From Pyrocephalus nanus (Eukaryota > Chordata > Aves > Passeriformes > Tyrannidae), in contig CM076260.1 in assembly GCA_038380795.1 (NCBI GenBank), forward strand, positions 33,700,634 to 33,764,633: a DNA stretch of 64,000 nt, in the 5' to 3' direction. A model generated the notes under the pieces. The model saw only the letters and a list, made by a program, of their open reading frames with translations, was not told the DNA's origin and did not search any database. Within the stretch, counting starts at the first letter, position 1. Every line of letters starts with the position of its first letter. Shown here piece by piece: positions 26,201 to 37,691 of the stretch. Made by a program: the position numbers and the translations under genes.

Positions 26201-27945
26201 CCTTGGAAATGTGTTTGGGAACAATTTCCTCTTTGCATTGTTTTCTATAAGCATAAAGCACAAGCGTTTAAGTAGTAAATTTCTTTTCTACACACTGTTC
26301 AAGGATAAACAGTAGGAGAGGTAGAAGCCACTGTTTTATGTGGGAGAAAGATGAGTCACTGCCATGAGATAAAATTAAATTAGTTCTTATATAAGTTTAT
26401 TATAACCTTCACTTCTTTGGAATCAAACCTGATTTGTTTATAAATGGCCTTCATTGTCATATAATACCTGACAGTCATCAAAGATGACTTACATGATATC
26501 TGTCTATATCTACATTTTTTAGATCTCTAAGAAGATTGCTGAAATTCCTTCATGACCAAGTATAGGTAATTATTCCTCCTGTGATACTGTCTCTGAGCCA
26601 TCACTCTTCAGAGCCTTGTGATGAGAAATTATTTTCTTCTAAATTCTCTAAAAAAATCTCACATTTTTTGAGCAGAAATAAGGTGAACAATGTGCAATCT
26701 GAGCTATCTAACAAGAATGTAGATCCATACATCTCTTCCAAGAATAAGAAATAATGGATCAGAAACTTTTTTTTCCATAGCTATGAATCAACATAAAAAT
26801 TCAAATTATTAAGTATGAATTATTAAAGTTTTAATTGAGAATTCCAACAGGACATGAGTTTGGTTTATTGTGAGTTGATTAGTCCCAATAAATTAATATA
26901 TTTGCTATGTTACCTAGTCTCAAAGTAGTTTTATTCTAAGGAAGTTACTTTGAAAGTTGGTAAATGCAGAGTTCAGCTCCCTCCTCCAGCTAAAAACATA
27001 GTGCTCCTGAAGTGTGTTGGACTGTACCTTGAGTTTCCACTTCCACAAGAATTCTAGCCAAATCATCAGTACTGCAAAAACTCAAAGTCTTACCCCAACT
27101 GAAGCCTACAAAATTGCTTCTCCAGAAACAAAACCCAACATTAAACAGAGGGGTTTTCTTTGATTTCTAGGGCAGTACTCAGGCAGATTCTGCCTGCCTG
27201 CTTCTGCACAGTGACTCCTGCTAGGAAGTGACTGACACCTGCCTGTTCTTACCCCTCAGCCTCTCCACTGAAGTCCCCCTGAAGTCTCCATTTCCACTTT
27301 GACTAGATGTAGAATTGCATGTGCTTGGACATACTTCTTGAAGCTCCCAAATTCCTCAGGGTTGAAGTAGGAGTGCAAATACTGTGACTGGATACTGGAT
27401 CTGTGATAAAGCATCCTCTTAAGGAAGAAGAATGATCTGTTGCACATCTAGGCGTTTTGGTGGAGAACCTATGTGACAAGCCAGGGGCCCAAATCCTCTC
27501 AAGCACCAATGGACATTAGAAGACAGCAGACTAATGGCAGTTAACTAAATGTCATGAAGTGCGGGTTTTTGCCGTGTTCATAATGCTCAAAAGGCAGAAA
27601 GCCCATGAACTATAAGACGAAAAAAATCACAAAGGACTGATAAGAATATATTAAGAGACATCTTTAGACTCTCCTGAGTAGACCAGGTGATCACTGTAAT
27701 CATAGCTGACTAACACTTGAAAAGAAAAAAATAATGCAGTGATTTTTAAATTTTTTTTTCTCCTAAAATAGAATATATCTACAGGTAACTACTGGGGAGT
27801 AGTAAAAGTTCTATATCTATGCCAAGACAGCTTCTTCATGTAGGTTGGGCCCCCCATCTTTCTTCCTTTTTTACTGGCCTATGTAAAGCTGACACTATTT
27901 TCTGTAAGCACCATAGAAGGAAAAGCATATTCCAGAGGAATGTGA
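23201..27945. other. AT-rich non-coding sequence
   Basis: The plus-strand frame 24793-25245 (150 codons) is the longest here. It has a mixed composition and no domain I can name, and its length is near the chance maximum for six frames of 64 kb. No transposon was recognised. GC-richer DNA around 27170-27500 could be old repeat, but has no diagnostic block. Confidence 0.6.
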
Positions 27946-28015
27946 GGATTGATCCAAAGCCCACTAAAGTGAATGGAAGTCTTTCCACTGACTTAAACGG
28001 GGTTTGAATCAGACC
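27946..28015. repeat. Ancient palindromic amniote repeat
   Basis: A left arm (AGGATTGATCCAAAGCCC, then AAAGTGAATGGAAG) is answered by an imperfect inverse (CTTTCCACTGACTTAAAC, then GGTTTGAATCAGACCCT). This is the pattern of a very old interspersed palindrome seen in birds, turtles and crocodilians, in which GAAGTCAATGG-type arms face each other and end in a GGATCAGGCCC-type motif. MITE-like origin is likely but the exact family name is uncertain. It has no coding content. Confidence 0.65.
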
Positions 28016-30429
28016 CTAAATGAAGAAAGATGGATCTTTGAGTTCTGGGCTTAGGAAATAATTCCATTGGGAGTGGCATGGAAAAAACACATGAAGGTAA
28101 GAGAACTTGAAGAAAACAAAAGGATCTGATAACTTGGAGTCAGCAACTGCTTCAGTATTTTTGGAGGTCATAAAAATAGGTGGACTTTCTCTGATGTAAA
28201 TTCACCCCCTCGTAAAGCAGTCTGATTTATTCCTGTAACAGGAACCTATCAAGAACATATGAGACTGATCTCCTAGATTTCTTCCTTTATTTGTGCTTCA
28301 CTTCAAAACTGACTACCCCAATGGAAATGACACAATGTTGTCAGCTCCTCCCAGAATGTTTTCTAATTTATCACAAGTGATTTCAAATAAGTGGTTATCC
28401 AACTTTTCTATTTCTTTCAATTCCATAAGAAGTAAAAATTGCCCAGCATCCCTGGTGTCCCCATATGGCCTCTCTGGACTGATCATTGTCCAAAACTGAC
28501 TGTTTTATTAGCTGCTGAGTTTTCATATCCCGTAATAAATGCCTCAGAAATGCAAGTGGCACTTCTATGTTAGCGGGCAGGAGAAAGAGCTTCCAGGTGG
28601 ATTAAAGAAATGTATATTATAAGGGGAAGTATTTTGGGGAAATGCAGGCATTTAAAATAACACTGATACAGTTTTGAAGCAGAAGATAAATCAAAAACAT
28701 CAGCTGGACATAATTTAAACAGAGAGGGAAAAAAGGTCTTGTTTAGATTAATACAGAACAGCTGCCTATTAAAAAAAAACACAACAAACTGCAGAAAAAG
28801 GGGCTGAATGAAAAGGTGCAAATTTAAACCAGATCAAGCAAACAAATCAAATCAGAATTGAAGCTTTTGAAAGACTGATACAGTCATGTGCATTCTCATC
28901 TTGGAGAAGCAAATACAAAAGAGCAGCTAAAGTTATTTGCTCCTCCAGGAACCTGCAAAATTTTGCAATTGGTCTCTTAAGAGAGCTCTGTTTTTCTGGA
29001 TGTAGCTGTATGCTGTGGAAGAGATTTGGATGCAAAAGCATTCACTGGACTCCAAATTTTCTCTGCTGGTATAGATTAAGTGTGCTGCAAAGACAGAGCA
29101 GGCATGCCAGCTAGCAGTCCTTTGCAGTGTGCTTCATCTCTTAATTTAAGGGCGACTTGCTGCCTCAAAATATTAAACAATGAGATGTGAGCAAGTGAAA
29201 AATTACTCCCTTCTGCCATCAGCACTAAGTAGTATGAAAACATTTAATAGCTTTCGCAGACTGGATTTCTTGTATTTTTATATTTTGAAATATTTCCATT
29301 TAATATGTTAAATATCTTCAAAGAGAGAGAATCAGAAGGCAAATATTTACATTAGGATCAAAAATGTATAGTTTTATCTTCCATTAATAAAATGAGAGAA
29401 ATTTTACTTGAAGTTTTTGTTTCACCCAGAAAAAAGGCATAAATTGGGCCTTTGTGCTATTCTTTCCATGATGCCTCTACAACATGCAGTACCTTTGAGC
29501 ATCATGGACACCCACTTCCCTTTTTTGGGACTGATCTGCCCCTTGCTGAGGGTAGATAATGTGTGGTTTTGCTTCCCATGTATAATACAAACCTTATGTT
29601 TATGCTCAAGATGAACTCCTCGTTTTACTGCCAACTGCCTGTTGAGTTTTGGAGTGTCTCTTAAGGTGCATCTCTTTAAAGCTCTTTCACTTCATAAATC
29701 TCCAGAATTAACCTGAGAATCTTTTCTGTTCCTCTGACCTTTGAATTGTGAGTTTCTAAAATTCTTCATTTACTTGTCTCCAAATGCAATTGAGAGAGAA
29801 ACTGCTTTTCAGCATCCACTTGTCCTATCACATGAGTTGCGTTAGATGTGGGAATTAAACTCGAGTGAGGAACTCTCACTGTAAAGAGTATCAGTTAAAG
29901 GAGTTGATCACTGAACAAGTAAATAGCCTTGTATGGTAAGTCCAGGATCTGACTTTTTTAGAGTAAAACTTCTATTCCTTGGCCCTCCTGGTCTTCCAGG
30001 ACATGGGAAGACTGGTTACTCTTAAAGGCGTAAAACCCTATCTCTTGAAGCTGGACTGCTCCCAGGTGTATTCTCAATGTACATTTCAATGCTTCATTGA
30101 CTCCCCTTGAAATAAATTTGCAATCATCATGACCAATCAGCCTCCTGGGAACATTTCTCCAAAGACAGGAATCTTCAGAGTGAAGCCTCATTGCTTATAT
30201 TTTCTGGAGAGGGGATGACACCTCCTGGAGTACATCTATGTTATTCTAAAGATGCTACTGTGACAGATATGAACAGTCATGTTCTACTTCTCTTTACTGC
30301 TTATAGCAGCCTATTTGGCTAGACCAGAGAAGCCTCAAGGGGGTAAGAAGAGTTCTGTCACAGATGTCTGCTAGGATGAGAGTCATGGCTAGTACTCAAG
30401 TCATTTAGAAAGTGGATAGGGACACACCT
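28016..30429. other. AT-rich non-coding sequence
   Basis: No supported gene and no further transposon recognised. All open frames are under 85 codons, several in pairs on both strands (for example 29408-29614 and 29422-29634). Confidence 0.7.
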
Positions 30430-30834
30430 GGGGAAGCTGTATGAGGACCAGCTGAGGTCACTTGGTCTGTTCAGCCTGCAGAAGAGGAGACTGAGGGGAG
30501 ATCTCATTGCAGTCTACAGCTTCTTTGTGAGGGGAAGAGAAGAGATAGGCACTGATCTCTTCTCAGTGGCGACCAGTGACAGGACCCAAGAGAATGGCCT
30601 GAACTTGTATCAAGGGAGGTTAGGTTCGATATTAGAAAAACGTTCTTCACCCAGAGGGTGGTTGGGCACCCCAGGGAAGTGGTCACAGCACCAAATTGAC
30701 AGAGTTCTAGAAGTGTTTGGAAGATAATCTGAGATACATGGTGTGACTCTTGGGAATGGTCCTGTGCAGTGCTAAGGGCTGGAATTGGTGATCCTTGTGG
30801 GTCCCTTCCAACTCAGCATATTCTGTGTTTCTGT
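30430..30834 (+). mobile_element. CR1 non-LTR retrotransposon, 3' fragment
   Basis: About 405 bp of CR1 3' sequence in plus orientation. Diagnostic blocks in order are TGTTCAGCCTGCAGAAGAGG, GGGGAGATCTCATTGCAG, a GACAGGACCCAAGAGAATGG block, the TTCTTCACCCAGAGGGTGG block, and the 3' end GGGTCCCTTCCAACTC followed by the TTCTGTG-type tail. It is 5'-truncated, as most CR1 copies are. Open frames inside it (30504-30727 on both strands) are repeat-derived and are not genes. This is the best-preserved CR1 in the window. Confidence 0.95.
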
Positions 30835-31353
30835 TTGATCATTTTGACTGTCATATGCTTGATATGTAAGTGCAATCTAAGGATGAAAGGCTGCAGGCTT
30901 CCTGTAATCCCTTTAGTAATGTTTCTTCCTTACCTTTATAATTTTTTTGAGTTTTACCTTTAAAAAGAGAAGAAACTTCTGAGAAGAAACTTCCATTTTT
31001 TAAACAAAACAGGACTTGAATCCTCCCTGACTTAAATCTAGCTACCCAGCAATAGACGGCCGTCCTAGATGATGTGTGTGTGTGCATGCATATTTGTTTA
31101 TTTATGTATTAGTCAGAGCCAAGTATTGACATTCTAAGATTTTGGCTGGTGAGATAAAAATCTCCTTCTTTGTAAAGATTGGCCATTTCTCAAGCCACAG
31201 GAACTTTAAACAGTTTCCTGGCAGATACTGAGCAAGCAGGTTGAAGTGGGTAGTGTGATGAAAGGGGAGACCACCTCTTTAATCCTATAAGTTGATGAAA
31301 TCTACAGTAGGTTTTTGTTTTTCTCATTATTTGTTTATTTATTTTATTTTACC
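30835..31353. other. Non-coding sequence
   Basis: No gene. A short GT run is present at about 31073-31084, next to a GACGGCCGTC palindrome of 10 bp that is within chance expectation. Confidence 0.7.
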
Positions 31354-31371
31354 TTTTTTTTTTTTTTTTTT
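31354..31371. repeat. T18 homopolymer with acceptor-like end
   Basis: Eighteen T followed directly by CAG, a textbook-looking 3' splice acceptor. No long frame follows in a matching phase, so an exon is not called. Confidence 0.85.
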
Positions 31372-31557
31372 CAGTCTGGTTAAATGTATTACAGAATCTG
31401 CATGTCTCAAAAGCACTATGTGCCATATGTTAATTTATTTTTTTTAAAGAAAACCTTACATATTCCTCATTCTGGTGGATACAATGTCTGCATTCACACC
31501 TGCACCATGGTTATACCAGGCTCCAAGTGGAAACTGGTTCAACCACTAGCTTATTAC

Positions 31558-31612
31558 TTGACTTCCACGGAGATTTGCCTGGATAGTGTTTGCAGCCTTG
31601 GGCTTAGACCTA
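31558..31612 (+). repeat. Ancient amniote-type repeat, degraded 3' end
   Basis: TTGACTTCCACGGAGATTTG, then GCCTGGATAGTGTTTGCAG and a CTTGGGCTTAGACC end. The order resembles the old amniote repeat tail of GACTTCAATGGGA, CCTGAGTAAGGACTGCAGG and GGGCCC type. Decay is heavy, so the call rests on block order rather than identity. Confidence 0.4.
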
Positions 31613-32160
31613 TAAAATCCTAGGCTTATGTGAAACTGGCCCTATAGAGACATACATCTCTAGGAAAGAACTGCAGAGGTGGCTGAGCAGGGATTTGGTG
31701 AGCATAGGGATGATGGATTCTTTCAAGGTGAGCCCCAGTGATCTGGTCAGGTTTCTTCCTGCATCTGTAGGTGCTTGGCCTGCTTTTCTTTTGGCATGCT
31801 GACTTAAAAGCACCGCCATTTAAGGTTCCACCACGAGAGGGGCACATGCTTCTGAAAACCTGATGCAAGATAGCATCTATGAAATCTGAATGGATGTTCT
31901 GAGTTTCACCCAGGCTGTCAACAGGTTTCGCCTGTGGGATTAGAAGGCACTTTTGTTGCCACATTGGTTGCTGCTGAAAGGCTGTGATGGCAGGGCAGGA
32001 GGACAAATGTATAAACACTCCTACACAATGAGGCACTGCAGTGGGGGTGACTGAGGTGGAGCTGGGCAAGAGATTTGTCACCCATTTCAAAGTAGAGCTG
32101 TGCAGAGCCCCAGAGGGGGTCAGAACTCTCGAGAGCTGCAGTAGCGGAGCTGCCTCTGGG
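31613..32160. other. GC-richer block of unknown nature
   Basis: Base composition rises here. A minus-strand frame of 154 codons (31626-32090) and a second overlapping minus frame are open, but their translations look like read-through of non-coding DNA, with no domain and no repetition of families known to me. An old LTR or other repeat is possible. No TG...CA boundaries or AATAAA were found to support one. Confidence 0.4.
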
Positions 32161-35150
32161 CTAATTAATCCTGGTTTGTAGCATTTCTATTGGCAGAAAT
32201 GAAAATTTGGAAAAATTTCTCTTGAAGGTAACTAATTCTCCTCATTAATTTCCACTTAGATTTTTACAAAACAGGATCACTTTCCTATTAGTCTCATCTG
32301 GCAAATATGAAGTCTCCAAATGCATAGAAGATGACTGGGAGCAGGATAGGAGAAATCTGCAATTAATCAAAATTATTATCTACTTTTTCCTCTTTTCCCC
32401 TGAATTGCATTTTATAAATTTTTAAAATTAGTCTTTCTTTTCCCATAGGAATGCTATTTTCTGTGTCATCAAGAATGCAGTAGCAGGGTCACATCATTTA
32501 TCAAAGAGGTTCTAGAATTGCCTGTCACTAATTTTGTGATTATCAAAAGGACAGTCCCCAGGGCAAAATGTCCCCTGGCTTGCTCCATTTGGGAACAGGT
32601 TGATTCAGTTCCTGCAGGAGAGATCCTTGAGCAAAGACACAATTGTCTAAACAAAAAGGACACTGGAGTAAACTTGAGGACAGAAAGGCTTCACCAGTCA
32701 CAAGTGCCCTAAAGAGCAGGATAGTACGCTCTCATGAGTGAGGTATCAGACATCTGTTGTGCTGTGAGATGGAGGGCTCGCAGAGCTTTAGGACTCAGCG
32801 CTGCCTGGTCTTACCGTCCACTCTGGGAAAGGTATGGATGGGTCCCTTCTGTTGTGCTTAATGCTGCAATACACTTTTCCCAGTATCCAGAGAAATGCAT
32901 TGTGCCATGGGAGATGTGTCTGCACTGCATGTGAACCACACTGATTTCATATGCCGTAGGCCAGAGGCAACTGCAGAAGGGACAGCAGTTTTTGTACAGT
33001 GCCTAACATATATACTTAATATATACTTTTTCAGAAAGAGTAAAGTGAGACTTCTGTTTCAGCTAACTGGGAATAAAGACAGGGCCAGGTTCAAGTTCTT
33101 GTTATCTAATAGGATGCTAGTGAGTGTTTCATATTAAAATGTTTTATTAGAAACATACTGAAACTGATTAAAAAGAAGAAAAGCCCAACACCACTCAGTG
33201 CAGTCCAACACACTGAGAAGTGTCTTTCTGATGTACTTAAAAAAATACGGGTGGTGAAAATTTACTTGCAGATTTAAACCTTAAACCATTATTACTCAAC
33301 ACTAATGTTATTAATATTACTAATCATAGCCTTATATTAGAAGCAGTGGGTGCTAAATTTTTCCCAAAAACACTCTCCAAGTGTACAAGGCTTGTGCAAA
33401 GCTTCTACCATAGCAGACAAATCCCTGATTTTCTTATGTCTCTGCTTAAAAAAATATTTTCTGTTTCCATGTCCCTGTGATATTCAAACCCATATAACCC
33501 AAAACAAGGCAATCTCAGATGAAGAGCAATGGAAATTGAGGGTATTTCAGGTGCAATAAATACAGTGAGAATAAAGACTAATAGGCAAGCACTGGGGTGC
33601 ACAACTGCTCAGTCCGTTCTTAGTGAGTATTTGGTGAAAACCTGGGTATGAAGAAGTCATTGAGAATTTTGTCATTGAAGGAATGAGGTTTTCACTCAGT
33701 CTCCAGTGTTGTTAATCAGAGGATAAGGCATGAACACTTGACTTTCTGTGGCTCATCAACTGCCATAGTGAAAACATTTTTATGAACCTTTCTCCTGGAA
33801 ACTATTTGCTACAAAAGTAATTGAGAATTGCTAGGAGAGCAATTTCAATAATGCAGTTTCTGGGGTAGTTTTGTTCTAGTTTGTTTTTCATTAATGTGTG
33901 ATACTTATTTTTCATGCCATGTAGATGTTGCGCATACTCTCCAAAGTTCTCAGATCCATTTTGCAAATTCTTGGATGTACACCAACATAATTTATCACGA
34001 CTGAAAAAAGTCAGGAAGTTTATACAACTTGGCCCAGATGGGTCAAAAGTCCACTTCAGCTGTGATAATGTGGTGAGCTCTAGTTACCCTAAATAATCTT
34101 GACAATAAGGATTTGTCCAGAATATGTTAAATCTGGCTACTGGCAGGAAAATTCTGGAAGGGATTTTTGTAGGTACACACATGATCTCTGTTTCATATGA
34201 CCTATCAAATGTCAACAGAAGCTCCTGGTCCTAATTCACTGAGATGGTTTAGAAAAATCCCACCCTTCATGAGCTCCACAGCTTGAACTGGGCAATGATT
34301 AGAAGGATCTGCCATCATCTGAAAAATTTTTCCCCAGCCAACCTGCAGAAATAAAGGACAGGACAAATCAATGCATGTCCTAATGAAGGAACAGATAGTG
34401 GTGCTGACTCGACTGCTCCCACGACAGTCAGGGAACAGGAAAGTTCTTAAGTGGATCCCCATTCAGGAAGAAATTTTTCACCACATTTCTGAGTTGAAAA
34501 AAATAAGTGGAATAATTCCAGGGACCCTCTTTCTTAACAGAGAGAGATATTCTTACTAGTTGACTACATTTTCCAAGTAAAATTCCATCTCTTTTTCACT
34601 TCACTGGCTAACAGATATACAGGGTTTGCTTATAAAAAAGGCATTGCAGGGAATTATGTTCTTTTCATGTTTCTGAAATATCCTGGGTCATAAAGTTGAA
34701 CGGTTTGCTTCTTCCAGATACCAGAATATAAAAGAAGAATGTGGAAGCATTTTCAATTTACCTTAGGAAAAAAAACAAAGGAAAATACTAGCATTAAAAA
34801 GTATTTGGTGCTTAGAGATAGTATATCATTAACTGTGTCACCTCAAAAATTTCCATCTTCTCAAAGAAATAAAAACCCTCAGTCCCTCTTAAGTTATATA
34901 TCTAACAGCCTTGGGACCAACACATATACACAATGATGAGTGAGCTGCTGCAGCTTATAATACTGATGGTATGCAGGTATATGTATTTTGCTCTTACAAC
35001 TCTAACAACACTCATCATAAAAGCTAATTGCAGGCTTCTTCAAATATTACGTTAGAGATAATGACTTCATATAAATATCACTGTGTTTCTTTTTCATATA
35101 AATTACAACTCAATGCTCTGACAACTCTTTTCAAGATTTTCAGAGTGAAG
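32161..35150. other. AT-rich non-coding sequence
   Basis: No gene or transposon recognised. Open frames are all below about 90 codons and most have an antisense partner. Confidence 0.7.
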
Positions 35151-35284
35151 TATTTATTGTGGGTGTTATTATTTGTTTGCTTTTTGGGTTTTTGTTTGTT
35201 TTTTTTGTTTCTTTGGTTGTTGGTTGTTTTTTTTTTTATTTTTGAATGCTTTTGTTTTCTTTTGAGATTTTTTTGCTGTTATTC
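35151..35284. repeat. T/G-rich low-complexity tract
   Basis: Irregular TTTG and TTTTTG units with very little A or C. The hydrophobic 86-codon frame 35028-35288 is produced by this composition and is not a gene. Confidence 0.8.
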
Positions 35285-37640
35285 ATGAACATTAAAAATT
35301 GAAATGATCAGGATAATATTACAACAATATTACAAAAAAAAATTCCTTTGACATTTTCTCTCTTATTTTGCCCCCAGAGGTTTAAGCAAATTTGGTTGCT
35401 TGGTTTCATTTCATACAGACCATATTTCCTGAATCCACTGTAACCTGTCACTTCTGTTCTGTATATGGATTTAATACATCTGTATTTATATAAAAACAAC
35501 GAAAGGACAAAGAACTAAATGCATCATTGATCATCCTCTTTATAGAAATACAAAATTGCTAAATACTGGATTATATTAGTGTTAGACTTGACTCTTTCTG
35601 CTATTCTGCTCTGTTCTGGTGGTGCTACTGTGAATTTTATTGCATGTCTGTTAGGCCTTCCAAAACCAAGGAATAAATTCTCCAGAACCGTCTCAAACTG
35701 TCTGACATTTTAAAGTGCTAACATATTTGAAATAGTTTCCTATATCCTGTGCCCCTCTGCATTTTATTTAATGTCTATGTCTGCTGCAAATTAGGACCAT
35801 CTTTTTCTTCTTTTTTTTTTTCATTTACATTTGAAGATTTTGCATCTAAATTTCTCACATTGTTTTTCTCTAAGACCTCTCTGTTGTACAGCTATTGGTT
35901 TCACAGTTATTCAGGTTAATTTAGTTATGTTTTTTCCCTTCTAGGAGAAGCTTATGGTTTTTCTGACTGAAACTATGAATGAAGGTCAGTTTGAATTTAG
36001 AGCAAGGTAACAGGCATTATTTTATTTGGTTGGTCGTAAATGCTGCTCAAAGATTTATTTCAATTTTAGTTTTTCCCTTTTGAAGTATGTATTTCATTAA
36101 CACTGTGTACAGAATTTTTTTTTTTGAAAAACAAATCTGTTTCAAAGATTTTTTTATGATTGGCATTTTGTAAAATAAAATCCTTGATATGTTATGCCAG
36201 TGCTTCCCCAATGTTATATGCTCGAACTCAGCTAAAAAATTCTCATTGAAAGAAAAGGTACTAATCGTAAAAATGAAGAATGAATTAAAACAGCCTATGC
36301 AAATACCTGCAAATTCAAAGAAAATGAAAAATTCTCAGGTTCAAGGGCACATTTTATTTCAGAAAAAAAAATAAAATTTTTCTTTCTTGAACTTGGAGAT
36401 CTGCCTGGATATTTATCTTGGTTCAGTTTCCTCTTTACACTCTCTAGTACAGATTGGCTGTCACGGTGTCTGTAGCTCTGCCACTTACAAGAGTTGCACT
36501 ATTTAGCTGGAGCAATGGAAAGATGCTTAGGAATATTTTCAGTTTGAAAGCATCATTCAGTCCTTCTCTCAATCTGCTTATGTAACTTAAATATTTTTAG
36601 TGACTGGGAGTTCAAAGTTACTAATGTGTTGCATTTCTGAATGACAAATAGAGCACACTAAAAACAACATTACACTGTTTTTTAAAGAAAGTTTCAGGGA
36701 AATTCATGCAGCTCTGAGTGAAACCCTACCCTGCTTTTAGCCATCCAAATATTTCCTTCCTTGTACAGAGAGCTGAATGATTCATTGTACCCAGAATCTC
36801 TGTTCACCAGTAAGTATGAAGCTGATGTGACTACATAACACAGACAGAGAACAGAAGCTCTTCTCAGGCTGAGAATCTGAGACAACCAGCAGCAGCTGTG
36901 GAAAGGAAATTTTCCTCCTTAGGATTTATTCATGATACATGGTCTTGACAGCTGACAAAAATGGTATCTATTTTTTTAGCATGGTGTCTGAATTGCATTG
37001 TTCCCAATTGTGGCAACAGCTAAGGAATTTTTCACCAGGAGATGTGCAGTGAAACTAGACCTGAAGACTGATTGAATAAGTAAATGATTTCATAAAACTG
37101 AATTATACAAATAAAAAGAGATGTGTCTGCTGAAAATTAAGAGACTGGGAAGAAATGATTATATTTTCCTACTCTCTAACTTTACCTAAGCCAATGAAAA
37201 TCACACATTCAGCTCATTCCTCAGACTGAATTGATCCAAGAACATAAAAAAGCAAGTGACTGACACTTGTGAGTCATGACCCCACATCTACTCTAACTTA
37301 AATAAGGCATTTACTAATTCTCAGTTTCAACCCACTCTTCCAGTCTCTCTACTTAGTTTATAAAGAGAAGTGTGCACTTCCAAGATCCCTCTCTTTGGTG
37401 AGAAGGACCACTTTCTGAAGAGGATCCTCTCACTTCCTTGACAACAGAAGATCAAGCAAGACAAACTCTACTTTTTGATAGCCACAGTTATGTGAAATGA
37501 ATCCCCATCCAGTCCACCCATCTCTACCATAAATTTTCTTTTTAAACTGTGACAGCTCTTGTTCATTCCAATGTTTTCTATTTTAATCATCTTTCCTTAC
37601 TACTTCATCTAAACCAGCACAAAAAGTGTAGAAACTGAAG
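35285..37640. other. AT-rich non-coding sequence
   Basis: Nothing recognised. It has short T and A runs only, for example at about 36115-36125. Confidence 0.7.
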
Positions 37641-37641
37641 T

Positions 37642-37691
37642 GGGGATGGAAGGTTGGGGGATGAAAACAAAAGAAGGGTAGGTAAGGGGGG
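37642..37691 (+). other. Four G-tracts with long loops (weak G-quadruplex candidate)
   Basis: G runs at 37642-37645, 37656-37660, 37676-37678 and 37686-37691 lie in a purine-rich stretch. Loops are 10, 15 and 7 bases, longer than the usual limit of seven, so folding is doubtful. An 88-codon minus-strand frame across it is C/T-driven and not called. Confidence 0.3.

Noticed and set aside
31028..31084. GACGGCCGTC palindrome plus GT run
   Set aside because: Short palindrome and short microsatellite, both within chance.
31626..32090. Minus-strand frame of 154 codons
   Set aside because: No domain, no methionine context or upstream signals, and a second overlapping minus-strand frame is also open. 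A GC-rich composition explains the lack of stops.
37642..37691. G-quadruplex of ordinary strength
   Set aside because: Loops of 10 and 15 bases fall outside the accepted range. Kept only as a weak feature.
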